The notes under the pieces: model-generated
What the model was told of the DNA's origin: nothing
Seen by the model: the letters and a program-made list of their open reading frames with translations, nothing else
Databases searched by the model: none
Program-made: the position numbers and the translations under genes
Shown: piece by piece, positions 33,742 to 42,274 of the stretch
How positions within the stretch are numbered: the stretch's first letter is position 1
Layout of the letters: each line of letters begins with the position of its first letter
Assembly: GCF_965232925.1 (NCBI RefSeq)
Contig: NZ_CBDDRA010000012.1
Span: 95,428 to 159,427, forward strand
Origin: Tumidithrix helvetica
Lineage (GTDB): Bacteria > Cyanobacteriota > Cyanobacteriia > Pseudanabaenales > Pseudanabaenaceae
Length of the DNA: 64,000 nucleotides
Direction of reading: 5' to 3'

Positions 33742-33828
33742 GTTTGCTTTCCTACGCCGGTGTGAGCCGAATCAGGTTCTAAGGATGTTTTCTCAGCCTG
33801 GTGATTACCCAGACACTCCTAGCGTTCA
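33742..33828 (-). ncRNA. TPP riboswitch (THI element) upstream of thiC
   Basis: Read on the minus strand, the leader contains the TPP aptamer landmarks in order: TAGGAGTGTC, GGCTGAGAAAACATCCTT, AGAACCTGATTCGGCTCACA and CCGGCGTAGGAAAG. CUGAGA is the pyrimidine-sensing loop and ACCUGAU...GCGUAGG the pyrophosphate helix. It sits directly 5' of thiC and should reduce its expression when TPP is abundant, probably by masking the ribosome binding site, which lies just downstream. Exact ends are approximate. Confidence 0.93.
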
Positions 33829-33953
33829 GCGTATGATAACACTCAGGTTATCTAAGTTGGGGCAACTTTTCACAAGTCTTCAGGTTTATCACTTTCTGCT
33901 GCTACAATCCACTGCCATATTTACCTGCAAATTCTTTGCGAGGAGAGGTAGTA

Positions 33954-34418
33954 ATGAAAGCATTGCATTGCTTTGGAATGGTGCTGTTGGGATTGGTTGT
34001 ACCATCGGTAGCGATCGCTGAGGAGTTGACTCCTAATCCCAGCCATAAGCAGTCACCAACCTCAGTGCCCCAACTAGTTTTGGTAACGCAAACCAAAGCA
34101 GGGATCGATCAGTATGTTGATGTTGCCTCGATTAAAATCCAAGGGGAAACCACAACCTATGCAGTCTATACCCGATTTAATACCAACGAAGTTCAAGGTC
34201 TAGCCTTGGTGAAAGCCCATTTAGTCGGAAACTGTGAAACAGGCGAAGTAAGCACGCAAGGAGTTGTTGCTTACGATTACAACCGCAAGGAAATTATTAA
34301 TCGCTCTTTTCCACCCAATAAGCTCGTAACGCAGGTGTCTCCAGACTCGGCAGAGGCATCTGCTTTGATTCTCGCTTGTTCGTATCAGACCCATCGTCCT
34401 GCACAATCTAGGAATTGA
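33954..34418 (+). CDS. Exported hypothetical protein (154 aa)
   Basis: The start is taken at ATG 33954, 5 nt after GAGGAGAGG; the frame extends 6 codons further upstream without a site. A Sec signal peptide (MKALHCFGMVLLGLVVPSVAIAEE) is followed by a small domain (VLVTQTKAGIDQYVDVASIKIQGETTTYAVYTRFNTNEVQ, VSTQGVVAYDYNRKEIINRSF). This resembles the surface-adhesin/SmpA-like small domains found in cyanobacteria, but I cannot name a family. Periplasmic location is likely. Confidence 0.6.
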   Translation: MKALHCFGMVLLGLVVPSVAIAEELTPNPSHKQSPTSVPQLVLVTQTKAGIDQYVDVASIKIQGETTTYAVYTRFNTNEVQGLALVKAHLVGNCETGEVSTQGVVAYDYNRKEIINRSFPPNKLVTQVSPDSAEASALILACSYQTHRPAQSRN

Positions 34419-34557
34419 TGACAAATCCATGCTTTTGAGTTCTGCTCCGCTCAGCACCCGTAGGTTGAGCGGAGGTCAGAGAGCGAAGATCGGGGAGCGA
34501 AGTCGAAATGAGTCGAAGCCTACGCTCTTATACTCTTCATTCCTAGTGGCTATATTC

Positions 34558-34977
34558 CTAATTGGGTGCTAGCCACTTTTGGGCATTTAATCTTTGCATG
34601 ACACCAAAGACCAGTAAATCTAGCGTTGCCTTACGCTCATCAATCAGAAATGGCTCAATCGTGCTCGGTGATAGGCCACCATCGGCACAGGAAAAAGCTT
34701 TTTGAGCGCTGATATCTTGCTTAGAAAAATAAACCGTAAATTGGCGATAGTTTTGGTTCCACCGTCCTTGCACTTGCGAATTTTCAAACTTGAGCTGTAA
34801 ATCCGCAATTCCTGCCTTCTGAAAGGACTTGGCTAAGGCAGGTAGATAGTGCTCGTTAATGAACTGCTCGAAGGGCAATTCTTCAACGGTTGGCTCTTTG
34901 ACCTTTTCAACCTTAGCTTTTGCAGGAGCTTTCGCAGGAGGCTGCGCTGGCACTTTTGGGGTAGCTTCTTCTGACAT
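34558..34977 (-). CDS. DUF2996 family protein
   Basis: Start taken at ATG 34977 (MSEEATPKVPAQPPAKAPAKAKVEKVKE), giving 139 residues, because the Ala/Pro/Lys-rich N-terminus is usual for DUF2996; a longer frame runs to 35067. The domain core is FINEHYLPALAKSFQKAGIADLQLKFENSQVQGRWNQNYRQFTVYFSK and ends with ERKATLDLLVFGVMQRLNAQKWL. The family is restricted to cyanobacteria and plastid-bearing plants, and its function is not known to me. The gap 34419-34557 contains a TTGAGCGGAG / GGAGCGAAGTCGAAAT stretch of the dispersed-repeat type. Confidence 0.78.
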   Translation of the reverse strand: MSEEATPKVPAQPPAKAPAKAKVEKVKEPTVEELPFEQFINEHYLPALAKSFQKAGIADLQLKFENSQVQGRWNQNYRQFTVYFSKQDISAQKAFSCADGGLSPSTIEPFLIDERKATLDLLVFGVMQRLNAQKWLAPN

Positions 34978-35109
34978 AGAAAAAATGATGGGATTGTGGG
35001 TTTTGAATTGATGCGTTGAAGACTGAGGTAAAGAGTTTACCGCTGAGGTGGCTAAACTATATTCCAAGTTCCGAATTCTAAATTCCGAGTCTGAATGCTG
35101 AGGAAGTTA

Positions 35110-35457
35110 TTATCCCTCTGCTTCGGTGGAAATAATTTGCGGCAAGCCCATGCTGTAATTGAGGGCGCGGTGATTGAGGTTATAGGTAAGTTCGCCATTT
35201 TGCAAAAGCGATCGGACAAAATGCTCTAGATCGGAGCCAATGCGACGCAGATTATATTCGGTGAGATCTGCGCCTTTATAGTTTTCAACCAAGGCATCAA
35301 ACTTACTATTTACCTTTTTAATTGCCCCATCTGTCCAGTTCAACTCATTTTCAGGGTCAATGTCTAGGGTTAGGGTATTTTCGCTGTCGATTAACTCATT
35401 GTTTTCGACGGTGGCAGCGTAGATTTGAATATGGCGTGTGGTTGACTTGATTGGCAT
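35110..35457 (-). CDS. ndhM: NDH-1 subunit M (NAD(P)H-quinone oxidoreductase)
   Basis: This 115-residue protein matches NdhM end to end: KSTTRHIQIYAATVENNELI, LTLDIDPENELNWTD, DLTEYNLRRIGSDLEHFVRSLLQNGELTYNLNHRALNYSMGLPQ. NdhM is a cyanobacterial/plastid-specific peripheral subunit of the photosynthetic NDH-1 complex on the thylakoid membrane, in cyclic electron flow and respiration. It lies alone, as is usual for this gene, 133 bp from the DUF2996 gene on the same strand. Confidence 0.95.
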   Translation of the reverse strand: MPIKSTTRHIQIYAATVENNELIDSENTLTLDIDPENELNWTDGAIKKVNSKFDALVENYKGADLTEYNLRRIGSDLEHFVRSLLQNGELTYNLNHRALNYSMGLPQIISTEAEG

Positions 35458-35548
35458 ATGAGGTTATCAGTTATCGGTTATCTGTTATCGGTTGTATAGC
35501 AAGCATTCCGCAAGTTAGAATTCCCTGCTATCGATCGCCTTGACTGCC

Positions 35549-36079
35549 TTAGGATATCCACTTGACGGAACAACCGAGAGCTGGCTCCATCTCTTTGGCG
35601 TAAGGCTTGCTTTGAAGTACAAGGTCGATCGCTTCTCGTAAATCTTGCCGAGTTACAGCACTGGCATCACGATAATTATCATCGATTTGTCCTCGATAGC
35701 GCAGAATACCTTGCCGATCGAGCACAAAGGGTTCAGGCGTACAGATTGCACCAAAGGCTTGGGCAACATCTTGGGTGCGATCGCGTAGATAGGGGAAATT
35801 TAGTCCCCAGTCCTGAGCGTAGATTTTCATTTTGTCAAAACTATCTTCGGGATATTTTTGTTCGTCGTTGGCATTGACGCCAATGAGCGTAACTCCCTTA
35901 GCTTGATAGTCATTTTGCACGGCAATTAGCCGCTCTAGATAAGCTTTGACATAGGGACAATGGTTGCACATGAAAACAACCACGATCGCAGAATAGGTTT
36001 CTAAACAGCGCCCCAAATGAACGACGTCGCCTGTTGTACTAGGTAACTCAAAGTCAGGGGCGTAGGCATTGATTTCCAT
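35549..36079 (-). CDS. Thioredoxin-like peroxiredoxin-family protein
   Basis: This 176-residue protein is of the AhpC/TSA-redoxin type: APDFELPSTTGDVVHLGR, then VVVFMCNHCPYVKAYLERL with a CxxC (C38-N-H-C41), GVNANDEQKYPEDSFDKM and GAICTPEPFVLDRQGILRYRGQIDDNY. CNHCPYV is characteristic of a cyanobacterial thioredoxin-family group annotated as redoxins. There is no signal peptide, so a cytosolic thiol-disulfide or peroxidase role is likely. It lies between ndhM and ilvE on the same strand. Confidence 0.85.
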   Translation of the reverse strand: MEINAYAPDFELPSTTGDVVHLGRCLETYSAIVVVFMCNHCPYVKAYLERLIAVQNDYQAKGVTLIGVNANDEQKYPEDSFDKMKIYAQDWGLNFPYLRDRTQDVAQAFGAICTPEPFVLDRQGILRYRGQIDDNYRDASAVTRQDLREAIDLVLQSKPYAKEMEPALGCSVKWIS

Positions 36080-36152
36080 GTCTGTTTGGCTTTGTTTACT
36101 AAAAGCTATTCTACCTCTTGGTGCTTCCGCAATTTAGTCCCCCCAAGATCTC

Positions 36153-37073
36153 TTATACCTTGGTCAACCAATGACTATACTGGGGCAACAGTCCATGAAT
36201 TGCCTTGCTATAAAGGTCTCGCAGTTTGGTAGAAATTGTGCCAACCTCACCATCGCCCACAGGTCGATTATCAAAGCTAGTAATGGGTGCAAGTTCCGTT
36301 GCGGTTCCGACAAAAAATGCCTCATCGGCAACATAAAGCTCGGTGCGATCGATCGGGCGCGAAACAATTGACAATCCAAGTTCTTGTTGGGCTAGCTGAA
36401 TAATTGTGTCGCGAGTAATGCCTTCGAGAATATTTTCGGTAATTGAGCTAGTAATTAGTTGATTATCTCGCACTAAAAACAAATTCATGGCACTGCCCTC
36501 AGCGACATGACCTTCGTTGGTGAGCACAACAACATCGTCAAACCCTGACAAGTATCCATCCGTCTTTGCCAGAGCTGTATTGACATAAGCCCCATTTACC
36601 TTAGCTCTTGCAGGAATGGCATTATCATCCAGTCTGCGCCAAGAAGAAACCCCCACCTTGAGTCCTTTACTGGTGTCTAGATAGCCATCCATCGGCACGG
36701 AAAACAAGCAAAAGTCATCCTTCGTATTTTCAACGGTGAGAATCGGCCCAATACGCAGGTCGGCTTTATAAACAATTGGACGAATATAGGTTGGACCTTG
36801 GCATTGGTTACGACGAATTAAGTCAATGGTCAAATTGCCCATTGTTTCAGCGTCAATCGGCGATCGCAACCGCAAAATTCGACAGCTTTGCAATAACCGC
36901 TTGTAATGCTCCACCATGCGAAACACTGACATCTGACCAGTTTCAGGAAGCCAATAGGCTTTAATGCCCTCAAATACTGCTGTGCCATACAAAAAACCGT
37001 GAGTTCGGATATTAATGGTGGCATCGTCTAGGGATACAAACTCCCCACGCAGATAGGCATACTGATCGGACAT
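36153..37073 (-). CDS. ilvE: Branched-chain amino acid aminotransferase
   Basis: This 306-residue class IV PLP aminotransferase shows INIRTHGFLYGTAVFEGIKAYW, RPIVYKADLRIGP, PARAKVNGAYVNTALAK with the PLP-binding lysine, EGHVAEGSAMNLFLVRDN and NILEGITRDTIIQLA, then EAFFVGTATELAPI. It catalyses the last step of valine, leucine and isoleucine synthesis and the first step of their breakdown. A GAGG site precedes the ATG. It is a single gene with no other ilv gene in the window. Confidence 0.93.
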   Translation of the reverse strand: MSDQYAYLRGEFVSLDDATINIRTHGFLYGTAVFEGIKAYWLPETGQMSVFRMVEHYKRLLQSCRILRLRSPIDAETMGNLTIDLIRRNQCQGPTYIRPIVYKADLRIGPILTVENTKDDFCLFSVPMDGYLDTSKGLKVGVSSWRRLDDNAIPARAKVNGAYVNTALAKTDGYLSGFDDVVVLTNEGHVAEGSAMNLFLVRDNQLITSSITENILEGITRDTIIQLAQQELGLSIVSRPIDRTELYVADEAFFVGTATELAPITSFDNRPVGDGEVGTISTKLRDLYSKAIHGLLPQYSHWLTKV

Positions 37074-37193
37074 TGTTAAACCTCATGATGATAACGATCT
37101 ATCTAATCAATCATAAATTAACCACCGAGATTTAGGTGAGAGTTTCAAGCGATTCCTTGCAATTCTTCGTTGTAATTCTTTATGGATTAAATA

Positions 37194-37769
37194 TTACCGA
37201 TAGCCCCTTAATTGCAATATTCGCGCCTGAATGCGTCCTTGCAGGGAGGGATCTTGCTGTTGGGTCACGGTCAGTTGATTAAACTCGCGGTTGTTGCTAA
37301 ATCCATGCCTACGGATTTCTTGTTCAGAAAAATCAATTAACTCCTGACACAGGCTTTGAATGTCTGCGGGTTGCTCAGATTGGTTGAGGCTACAAACGTC
37401 TACACCTTTCCTATTAGCGGTTTGTGCGATCGTTGACCACCCTGGAGAGTTTTTAGCTCGGCGTAGGATTTCTTCACGTTTCTTTTCGATCTTATTAACC
37501 GCCTCCGAATATCGATTAATTTGCTCTTCGGTAAATTGAGTCTGTGCTAGCAGAGTTTGAGATTCTACCTGAGCAAATGCTGAGGAGAGATCTAAGCGCA
37601 ATACCGACTCTGCCATCACACCCATTCCTAAAATCAGTAGAGAACTCAAGATGGATCTGCCTAATAGACACGCTAGGCGATTTTGCCCTAGCGAGAGACG
37701 AGCCAAATTGGTGAGCTTATCGTTCGAATCTTGATGGTTTAAATCTTGGGGTAAGTGCCAGTTAGTCAT
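37194..37769 (-). CDS. DUF4168 family exported protein
   Basis: This 191-residue protein has an N-terminal hydrophobic segment (ACLLGRSILSSLLILGMGVMAESVL, about 34-58) that likely serves as signal or anchor after a 33-residue polar lead. The DUF4168 domain follows: TEEQINRYSEAVNKIEKKREEILRRAK, QLTVTQQQDPSLQGRIQARILQLRG. The domain is helical, exported and of unknown function. Cysteines (C125 and C141 region) could form a disulfide in the periplasm. Confidence 0.75.
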   Translation of the reverse strand: MTNWHLPQDLNHQDSNDKLTNLARLSLGQNRLACLLGRSILSSLLILGMGVMAESVLRLDLSSAFAQVESQTLLAQTQFTEEQINRYSEAVNKIEKKREEILRRAKNSPGWSTIAQTANRKGVDVCSLNQSEQPADIQSLCQELIDFSEQEIRRHGFSNNREFNQLTVTQQQDPSLQGRIQARILQLRGYR

Positions 37770-37825
37770 AATTTGGTTTCGGAGAATATCAAAACAATGG
37801 ACGTACTACAACTTCCCTATAGACT

Positions 37826-38933
37826 TTAAACAGGTTGATTTTGTTGCCGTAAGTAAGATTGAATAAATGGATCGAGTTCGCCATTCATCACATCTTGAAT
37901 GCTGGTCGTTTCTACACCCGTGCGCAAATCCTTCACCATTTGGTAGGGATGAAACACATAGTTACGAATTTGATTGCCCCAAGCAGCCTCGACCATATCC
38001 CCGCGAATATCCGCAATCTTTTGAGCGTGTTGCTCTTGCGCAATAATCGACAACTTCGCTTTCAGAATTTGCATCGCTTTTTCTTTGTTTTGCAACTGCG
38101 ATCGCTCTTGAGTACAACGCACAGAAATCCCTGTAGGCAGGTGGGTAATGCGCACCGCTGTTTCTACCTTGTTGACATTTTGCCCGCCCTTACCGCCCGA
38201 ACGCGTCGTCGTAATTTCTAACTCTTTGGGATCGATATCAAGTTGGACATCTTCATCGAGTAAAGGCATTACCTCCACACCTGCAAAACTGGTCTGACGC
38301 TTATCATTCGCGTTAAATGGCGAAATTCTTACCAGTCGATGCGTGCCTTTTTCAGCGATCAGATAGCCATACGCATATCGCCCGTGGACGAGTAAGGTTA
38401 CAGATTTTATCCCTGCTTCTTCACCCTCTGATATGTCAGAAATCTCGACTTGGTAACCCCTAGACTCACAAAAACGCGTGTACATGCGCAGCAACATCTC
38501 TGTCCAGTCTTGAGCATCAGTACCACCTGCCCCAGCATTGATGGTTAATACGGCATCTTTTTGGTCGTAGGTTCCTGACAAAAGTTGCTCGATATCCCAG
38601 CGATCCAGTTCATCGGTCAGTTTTGCAATATCTTGGCTAGCTTCTGTAAGGAGCGCGGGATCGGTTTCTAGTTCAAGCAATTCCGCGATCGCGGCTAAAT
38701 TTTCGACCGTAGCTTTCCAGCTATGAATTTTCTCTAGATTTGACTTGAGCGCGTCAAGCTCCTGCATCTTGGTTTGGGCATGGGCAGCATCGTTCCAAAA
38801 TTCAGGCTGAGCCGCTGTTTGCTCTAGGTCATCGATCTTGGCAGTTAAAGCAGGCAGGTCAAAGATAGTCCTGGGCTTTACCCAGGCGTTGCGACAAAAT
38901 TTGCAGTTGACGTTTTATTTCAGTAATGTCCAT
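37826..38933 (-). CDS. prfB: Peptide chain release factor 2, with programmed +1 frameshift
   Basis: The gene starts at ATG 38933 (MDITEIKRQLQILSQRL), runs 24 codons to CTT, and meets UGA at 38859-38861. Moving +1 at CTT TGA C restores the main frame (DLPLTAKIDDLEQTAAQPEFW), giving 368 residues. AGG lies upstream of the slippery site, as in the E. coli signal. The main frame holds the catalytic GGQ in TTRSGGKGGQNVNKVE and a recognition loop region. RF2 releases peptides at UGA and UAA, so low RF2 favours frameshifting and its own synthesis. A simple gene caller would start it at 38767 and miss 55 residues. Confidence 0.96.
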
Positions 38934-39432
38934 TTGACAGATTCCTATACTTTCCCGATCTTCTACTTATAGAACTTACACTAAGGAAGGGTTCTCGATC
39001 TCAGATATTTTGGCAACTTTTGCGATCGATTCTAGTCTCTAGGATTAAAGAAAGGCTCGACTGACATTACCTTCATGAAAATTCGCAGACATACTCACAC
39101 AAATTGCTTAAATATCTTGACTCAAGCAGAGAAATTTAGAAGTTTGTTGTAAAACATGGGGTTAAGTTGCGTTTGTAGGGTAAAGTAATGCGAGACTTAA
39201 TGAAGATAAATTCCACAGGTAATGTCTAACAGTTTGATTAGAATTGCTTTTAGTTGGGATAATATAGGCTTGATATTTTGCCTTTGTTAAGTTAAGACAT
39301 TTGCACTATGAAAACTAATGCGATGTCTGGTTTGCTATTCATGATTAAATTGACCTCACCATAGTTAAGGTAAAGTGGCATGATTGATTATGGAAGCCTG
39401 TTCGTCAAAATCAATCTTTTCTCGATGGTCTA
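38934..39432. other. Intergenic region between prfB and the FHA gene
   Basis: About 500 bp lie between the divergent prfB and FHA starts, with no open frame of note. A TAATAT-like -10 candidate (39260-39265) precedes the FHA gene, but no convincing -35 was found. No hairpin, tRNA or known RNA motif stands out. Both genes probably have their promoters here. Confidence 0.5.
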
Positions 39433-39831
39433 ATGAGTGAGACAAACGTTAGTCATGCTCTGTTAATTTCAGATGCTAGGGGTAGCAGAAAGCTATTACT
39501 AGACGGGTTAAAGTACACGATTGGACGGGATGTTAACAACAACATTCAGTTGTACTCTCGGTTTGTTTCCCGTCAGCATGCAATATTACTGAGAGTACCT
39601 GGGACTGAGCACGGGCGCTATCTCTATCGTATTGTTGATGGAGACTTGTCTGGTAAACCTAGTGTGAATGGTGTGATTATTAATAACCATACAAAGGTTT
39701 CGTCTTACGAACTTTGTGATGGTGACACAATTACATTGGCACCAAACGTACAACTAACTTATTTGATGGACGTGGTTACAGGGGCAAAAGAATCTGCCAA
39801 GACAGCATCTTCAGAGCATACAGGTGCTTGA
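39433..39831 (+). CDS. FHA-domain protein
   Basis: This 132-residue protein is essentially one forkhead-associated domain: LLLDGLKYTIGRDVNNNIQLYSRFVSRQHAILLRV, then GDLSGKPSVNGVIINNHTKVSSYELCDGDTITLAPNVQLTYL. The phosphothreonine-binding residues are in place (GR, S-R-QH, and SVNG in place of STNG). Such proteins bind phosphothreonine partners of Ser/Thr kinases. A kinase gene lies 8 kb away in the window, but a link is speculative. The C-terminus is a short Ala/Ser tail. Confidence 0.88.
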   Translation: MSETNVSHALLISDARGSRKLLLDGLKYTIGRDVNNNIQLYSRFVSRQHAILLRVPGTEHGRYLYRIVDGDLSGKPSVNGVIINNHTKVSSYELCDGDTITLAPNVQLTYLMDVVTGAKESAKTASSEHTGA

Positions 39832-39876
39832 TCGCTGTGTTTGACGATCGCAAGTTCTAGATTACATGAGGAAAAT

Positions 39877-40434
39877 ATGCTAAAACTCTTCGGTGGTAAG
39901 CGGAGCCGTGCTTCGATTGTGCAGTGGTACTTAGAAGAAATTCAAGTTCCCTACGATTTCGAGATGCTAGATATGCAGGCTGGAGATCATCTTAAGCCAG
40001 AGTTTTTGGTAATTAACCCCATGGGGAAAGTTCCTGCGATCGCAGATGAAAGCTTTAACTTATGGGAATCTGGCGCAATTTTGCTCTACTTGGCAGAAAA
40101 ATACGGGCATCTTACCGATTCCTTAGAGCAACGGGCGATCGCGACGCAGTGGGTGATGTTTGCCAACTCCACCTTGAGTACGGGGCTCTTTACTGAAGCC
40201 GTAAGAGAAAAAGAAATGCCCCGCTTGCTAGGAGCCTTGAGTCAAATCTTGGCGGAGAAACCCTTTTTAGGTGGCGATGCATTAACCGTAGCAGATATAG
40301 CGGTGGGTGCGGTGCTTGCCTATGCACCGATGATGCTAAACATTACCTTCAACGACTATCCTGTGGTAGCGGCTTACGTGCAACGCCTATCTGAACGTCC
40401 CGCTTTTCAAAAAGCGATCTTGGGAAAAGCTTAG
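39877..40434 (+). CDS. Glutathione S-transferase family protein
   Basis: Start taken at ATG 39877 (MLKLFGGKRSRASIVQWYLEEI), which follows GAGGAAAAT; the frame extends 12 codons further with no site. 185 residues. N-domain: FLVINPMGKVPAIADESFNLWESGAILLYLAEKYG (ESGAI motif). C-domain: LGGDALTVADIAVGAVLAYAPMM. It belongs to a cyanobacterial GST type with unknown substrate. It follows the FHA gene on the same strand. Confidence 0.85.
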   Translation: MLKLFGGKRSRASIVQWYLEEIQVPYDFEMLDMQAGDHLKPEFLVINPMGKVPAIADESFNLWESGAILLYLAEKYGHLTDSLEQRAIATQWVMFANSTLSTGLFTEAVREKEMPRLLGALSQILAEKPFLGGDALTVADIAVGAVLAYAPMMLNITFNDYPVVAAYVQRLSERPAFQKAILGKA

Positions 40435-40542
40435 GGCAAAACTTTAGTAAAACTTTAGTAGGGATATCACCACTCATCAGAGAGAGGCAGTTACCTGATT
40501 GGGGCGGTAAAATGATGCAAGTAAGATAGCCAAGCAATAAAC

Positions 40543-40863
40543 ATGGGATTTTTTGACTCGGAAATAGTGCAACATGAAGCCCGTAACCTGTTTCAAGACT
40601 ATCAGTCTCTGATGGAACTTGGAGGTGACTATGGCAAGTTCGATCGCGAGGGGAAAAAACTCTTCATTGAAAAAATGGAAGAGATGATGGATCGCTACCG
40701 TATTTTTATGAAGCGGTTTGAGTTATCTGATGACTTTATGGCACAGATGACGATGAAACAACTACAAACCCAGTTGGGTAATTTTGGTGTTACACCCCAG
40801 CAAATGTTCGATCAGATGAACGTGACCCTTGAACGCATGAAGGCTGAACTGGAAAAGCCTTAA
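40543..40863 (+). CDS. DUF1825 family protein
   Basis: This 106-residue protein (MGFFDSEIVQHEARNLFQDYQSLMELGGDYGKFDREGKKLFIEKMEEMMDRYRIFMKRFELSDDFMAQM) matches the cyanobacterial DUF1825 family across its full length. It is all-helical and cytosolic, with no known function. It is convergent with comF, the two ORFs ending 10 bp apart. Confidence 0.88.
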   Translation: MGFFDSEIVQHEARNLFQDYQSLMELGGDYGKFDREGKKLFIEKMEEMMDRYRIFMKRFELSDDFMAQMTMKQLQTQLGNFGVTPQQMFDQMNVTLERMKAELEKP

Positions 40864-40872
40864 TCTTTTTCC

Positions 40873-41547
40873 TTAATCTTTTCCTAGGTATAACTTTGGT
40901 CTAGCTAGGACGATCGCGCTATTCACTTCGATCTTGGCTCTAGCTAGGGTGGCGATCGCTTCTCGAATCGTCGTACCCGACGTGTAAATATCGTCTAGCA
41001 AAATCACAGCCTGTTTGAGTCGAACCGAGTCAGGAACCGCAAAGGCTTTCGCTAAATTTTCTAAGCGTTCTTGTTTGCTTTTGGTTTCGATCTGGGGCTT
41101 GGTTGATTTCACCCGTTGCAGAAGTTGTGGCATACAGGGCAGTTTGGTGACTTGACAAAAACTACGGGCTAAAATTTCCGCCTGATTAAAGCCTCTCGTT
41201 TTCAACTTTTCAGCATGCATGGGAATGGGGATCACTGTAGGCTTAGTTCCCCGAGTATTTGAGCTTTTTAGCCACGCTTCCCCGATCTTTTCGCCCAAAA
41301 CTTCCGCAATTTCAGGATGATGCTCGTATTTGCAAGCAGCGATCGCCCGTTTTAATGCGCCATCATATACGCCCCAACTAAATAGCGGCACAGAAAGATT
41401 GCGATCGGGAGGCAGTTGCAGGGAATCTTTAAAGCGACAGGCCGTAATTTGGCGATCGCAATCAACACAAATAATCGAGGCGGAAGAACGCCCGCATAGA
41501 GGGCAGTTGGACTGCAAAAATACATCCAACAGTTTGCCCAGACGCAC
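40873..41547 (-). CDS. comF: ComF family phosphoribosyltransferase-like protein
   Basis: The likely start is GTG 41547, preceded at 7 nt by AAGGAG, giving 224 residues (VRLGKLLDVFLQSNCPLCGR). A longer frame to 41607 would be translated through a dispersed repeat and has no site. Features are an N-terminal Zn-ribbon pair (CPLCGR, CVDCDRQ), HAEKLKTRGFNQAEILA and the PRTase loop VILLDDIYTSGTTIREAI. ComF proteins are linked to DNA uptake and natural transformation; in others it is a general gntX-like gene. The catalytic role is unproven. Confidence 0.88.
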   Translation of the reverse strand: MRLGKLLDVFLQSNCPLCGRSSASIICVDCDRQITACRFKDSLQLPPDRNLSVPLFSWGVYDGALKRAIAACKYEHHPEIAEVLGEKIGEAWLKSSNTRGTKPTVIPIPMHAEKLKTRGFNQAEILARSFCQVTKLPCMPQLLQRVKSTKPQIETKSKQERLENLAKAFAVPDSVRLKQAVILLDDIYTSGTTIREAIATLARAKIEVNSAIVLARPKLYLGKD

Positions 41548-41560
41548 AACAAAGCTCCTT

Positions 41561-41582
41561 ATACCAATTTCTCTTGAATTTG
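41561..41582 (+). repeat. 22-bp dispersed repeat upstream of comF
   Basis: Bases 41561-41582 are the exact reverse complement of 26393-26414. The copy lies just upstream of the comF start. Both are intergenic, which supports the shorter comF start. Confidence 0.6.
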
Positions 41583-41662
41583 AGACAACGCGGGTTTTGG
41601 TTTCCACGCAGAGCGCGATCTTTTCAAAAAGTGAGGCAACGTATCATTTTTTGAAAATGGTA

Positions 41663-42268
41663 TTATTCGCGGCTCGATTTACCCGTAACCCGATTGAGCA
41701 GCCACAACGAAGTGACCAAACCCGCAAAGTGCGCCAAGATAATATTCGTATTTGCCTGTACTACGAGCAGATCGATCGATTGCACGGGAACAACCATCAA
41801 CACACCCACACCTGGCTGTTGCTGCTGTGATTTAGCTGTGAGCCATCCCACGATCGTAAATGCCCCAATTAGGGTGATCAGCATACCCACAAGGCTAATT
41901 ACGATCCCAATCTTGAGCAGGCGAATGGTCTGGACTCGATTGGGGCGATCGGGCGATCGCAACTTTTTAGATAGTTGCGTGTAACGAAAATTCCAATAGA
42001 TGCTGATGCCAACAATGGCAAGCCCTACCCAAGCAAAGCCCAAGCCCGGCAGCGTACCTGGGTTAACATTTGTAGGGGCTGGGGTGTTGACAGCACCACT
42101 AATGGCACGCGTACCGACAAATACCAATAGGACGATGGCGGCAATTACGCCCAAAACCACCTGCGACCAAAAGCCCACCCAGCCCCAAGTCCGAAAGGCA
42201 AGGATCACTTTTAAAACATTGGGTGATGGCGAGTCGTTATCTACTGACCCTTTTAGATCTTTCGTCAT
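41663..42268 (-). CDS. DUF3611 family membrane protein
   Basis: This 201-residue protein has four hydrophobic helices (WGWVGFWSQVVLGVIAAIVLLVFVGTRAI, LPGLGFAWVGLAIVGISIYWNFRY, IGIVISLVGMLITLIGAFTIVGWL and a last one, NIILAHFAGLVTSLWLLNRV). The R-x-WGWVGFWSQ-VL-V start and the TQLSKKLRSP loop are characteristic of DUF3611, found in cyanobacteria and plastids. Function unknown; probably a thylakoid or plasma-membrane protein. Confidence 0.87.
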   Translation of the reverse strand: MTKDLKGSVDNDSPSPNVLKVILAFRTWGWVGFWSQVVLGVIAAIVLLVFVGTRAISGAVNTPAPTNVNPGTLPGLGFAWVGLAIVGISIYWNFRYTQLSKKLRSPDRPNRVQTIRLLKIGIVISLVGMLITLIGAFTIVGWLTAKSQQQQPGVGVLMVVPVQSIDLLVVQANTNIILAHFAGLVTSLWLLNRVTGKSSRE

Positions 42269-42274
42269 AAAGGG

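Noticed and set aside
40441..40542. A separate gene in the minus frame at 40349-40537
   Set aside because: It overlaps the GST 3' end and has no coding character or ribosome site.
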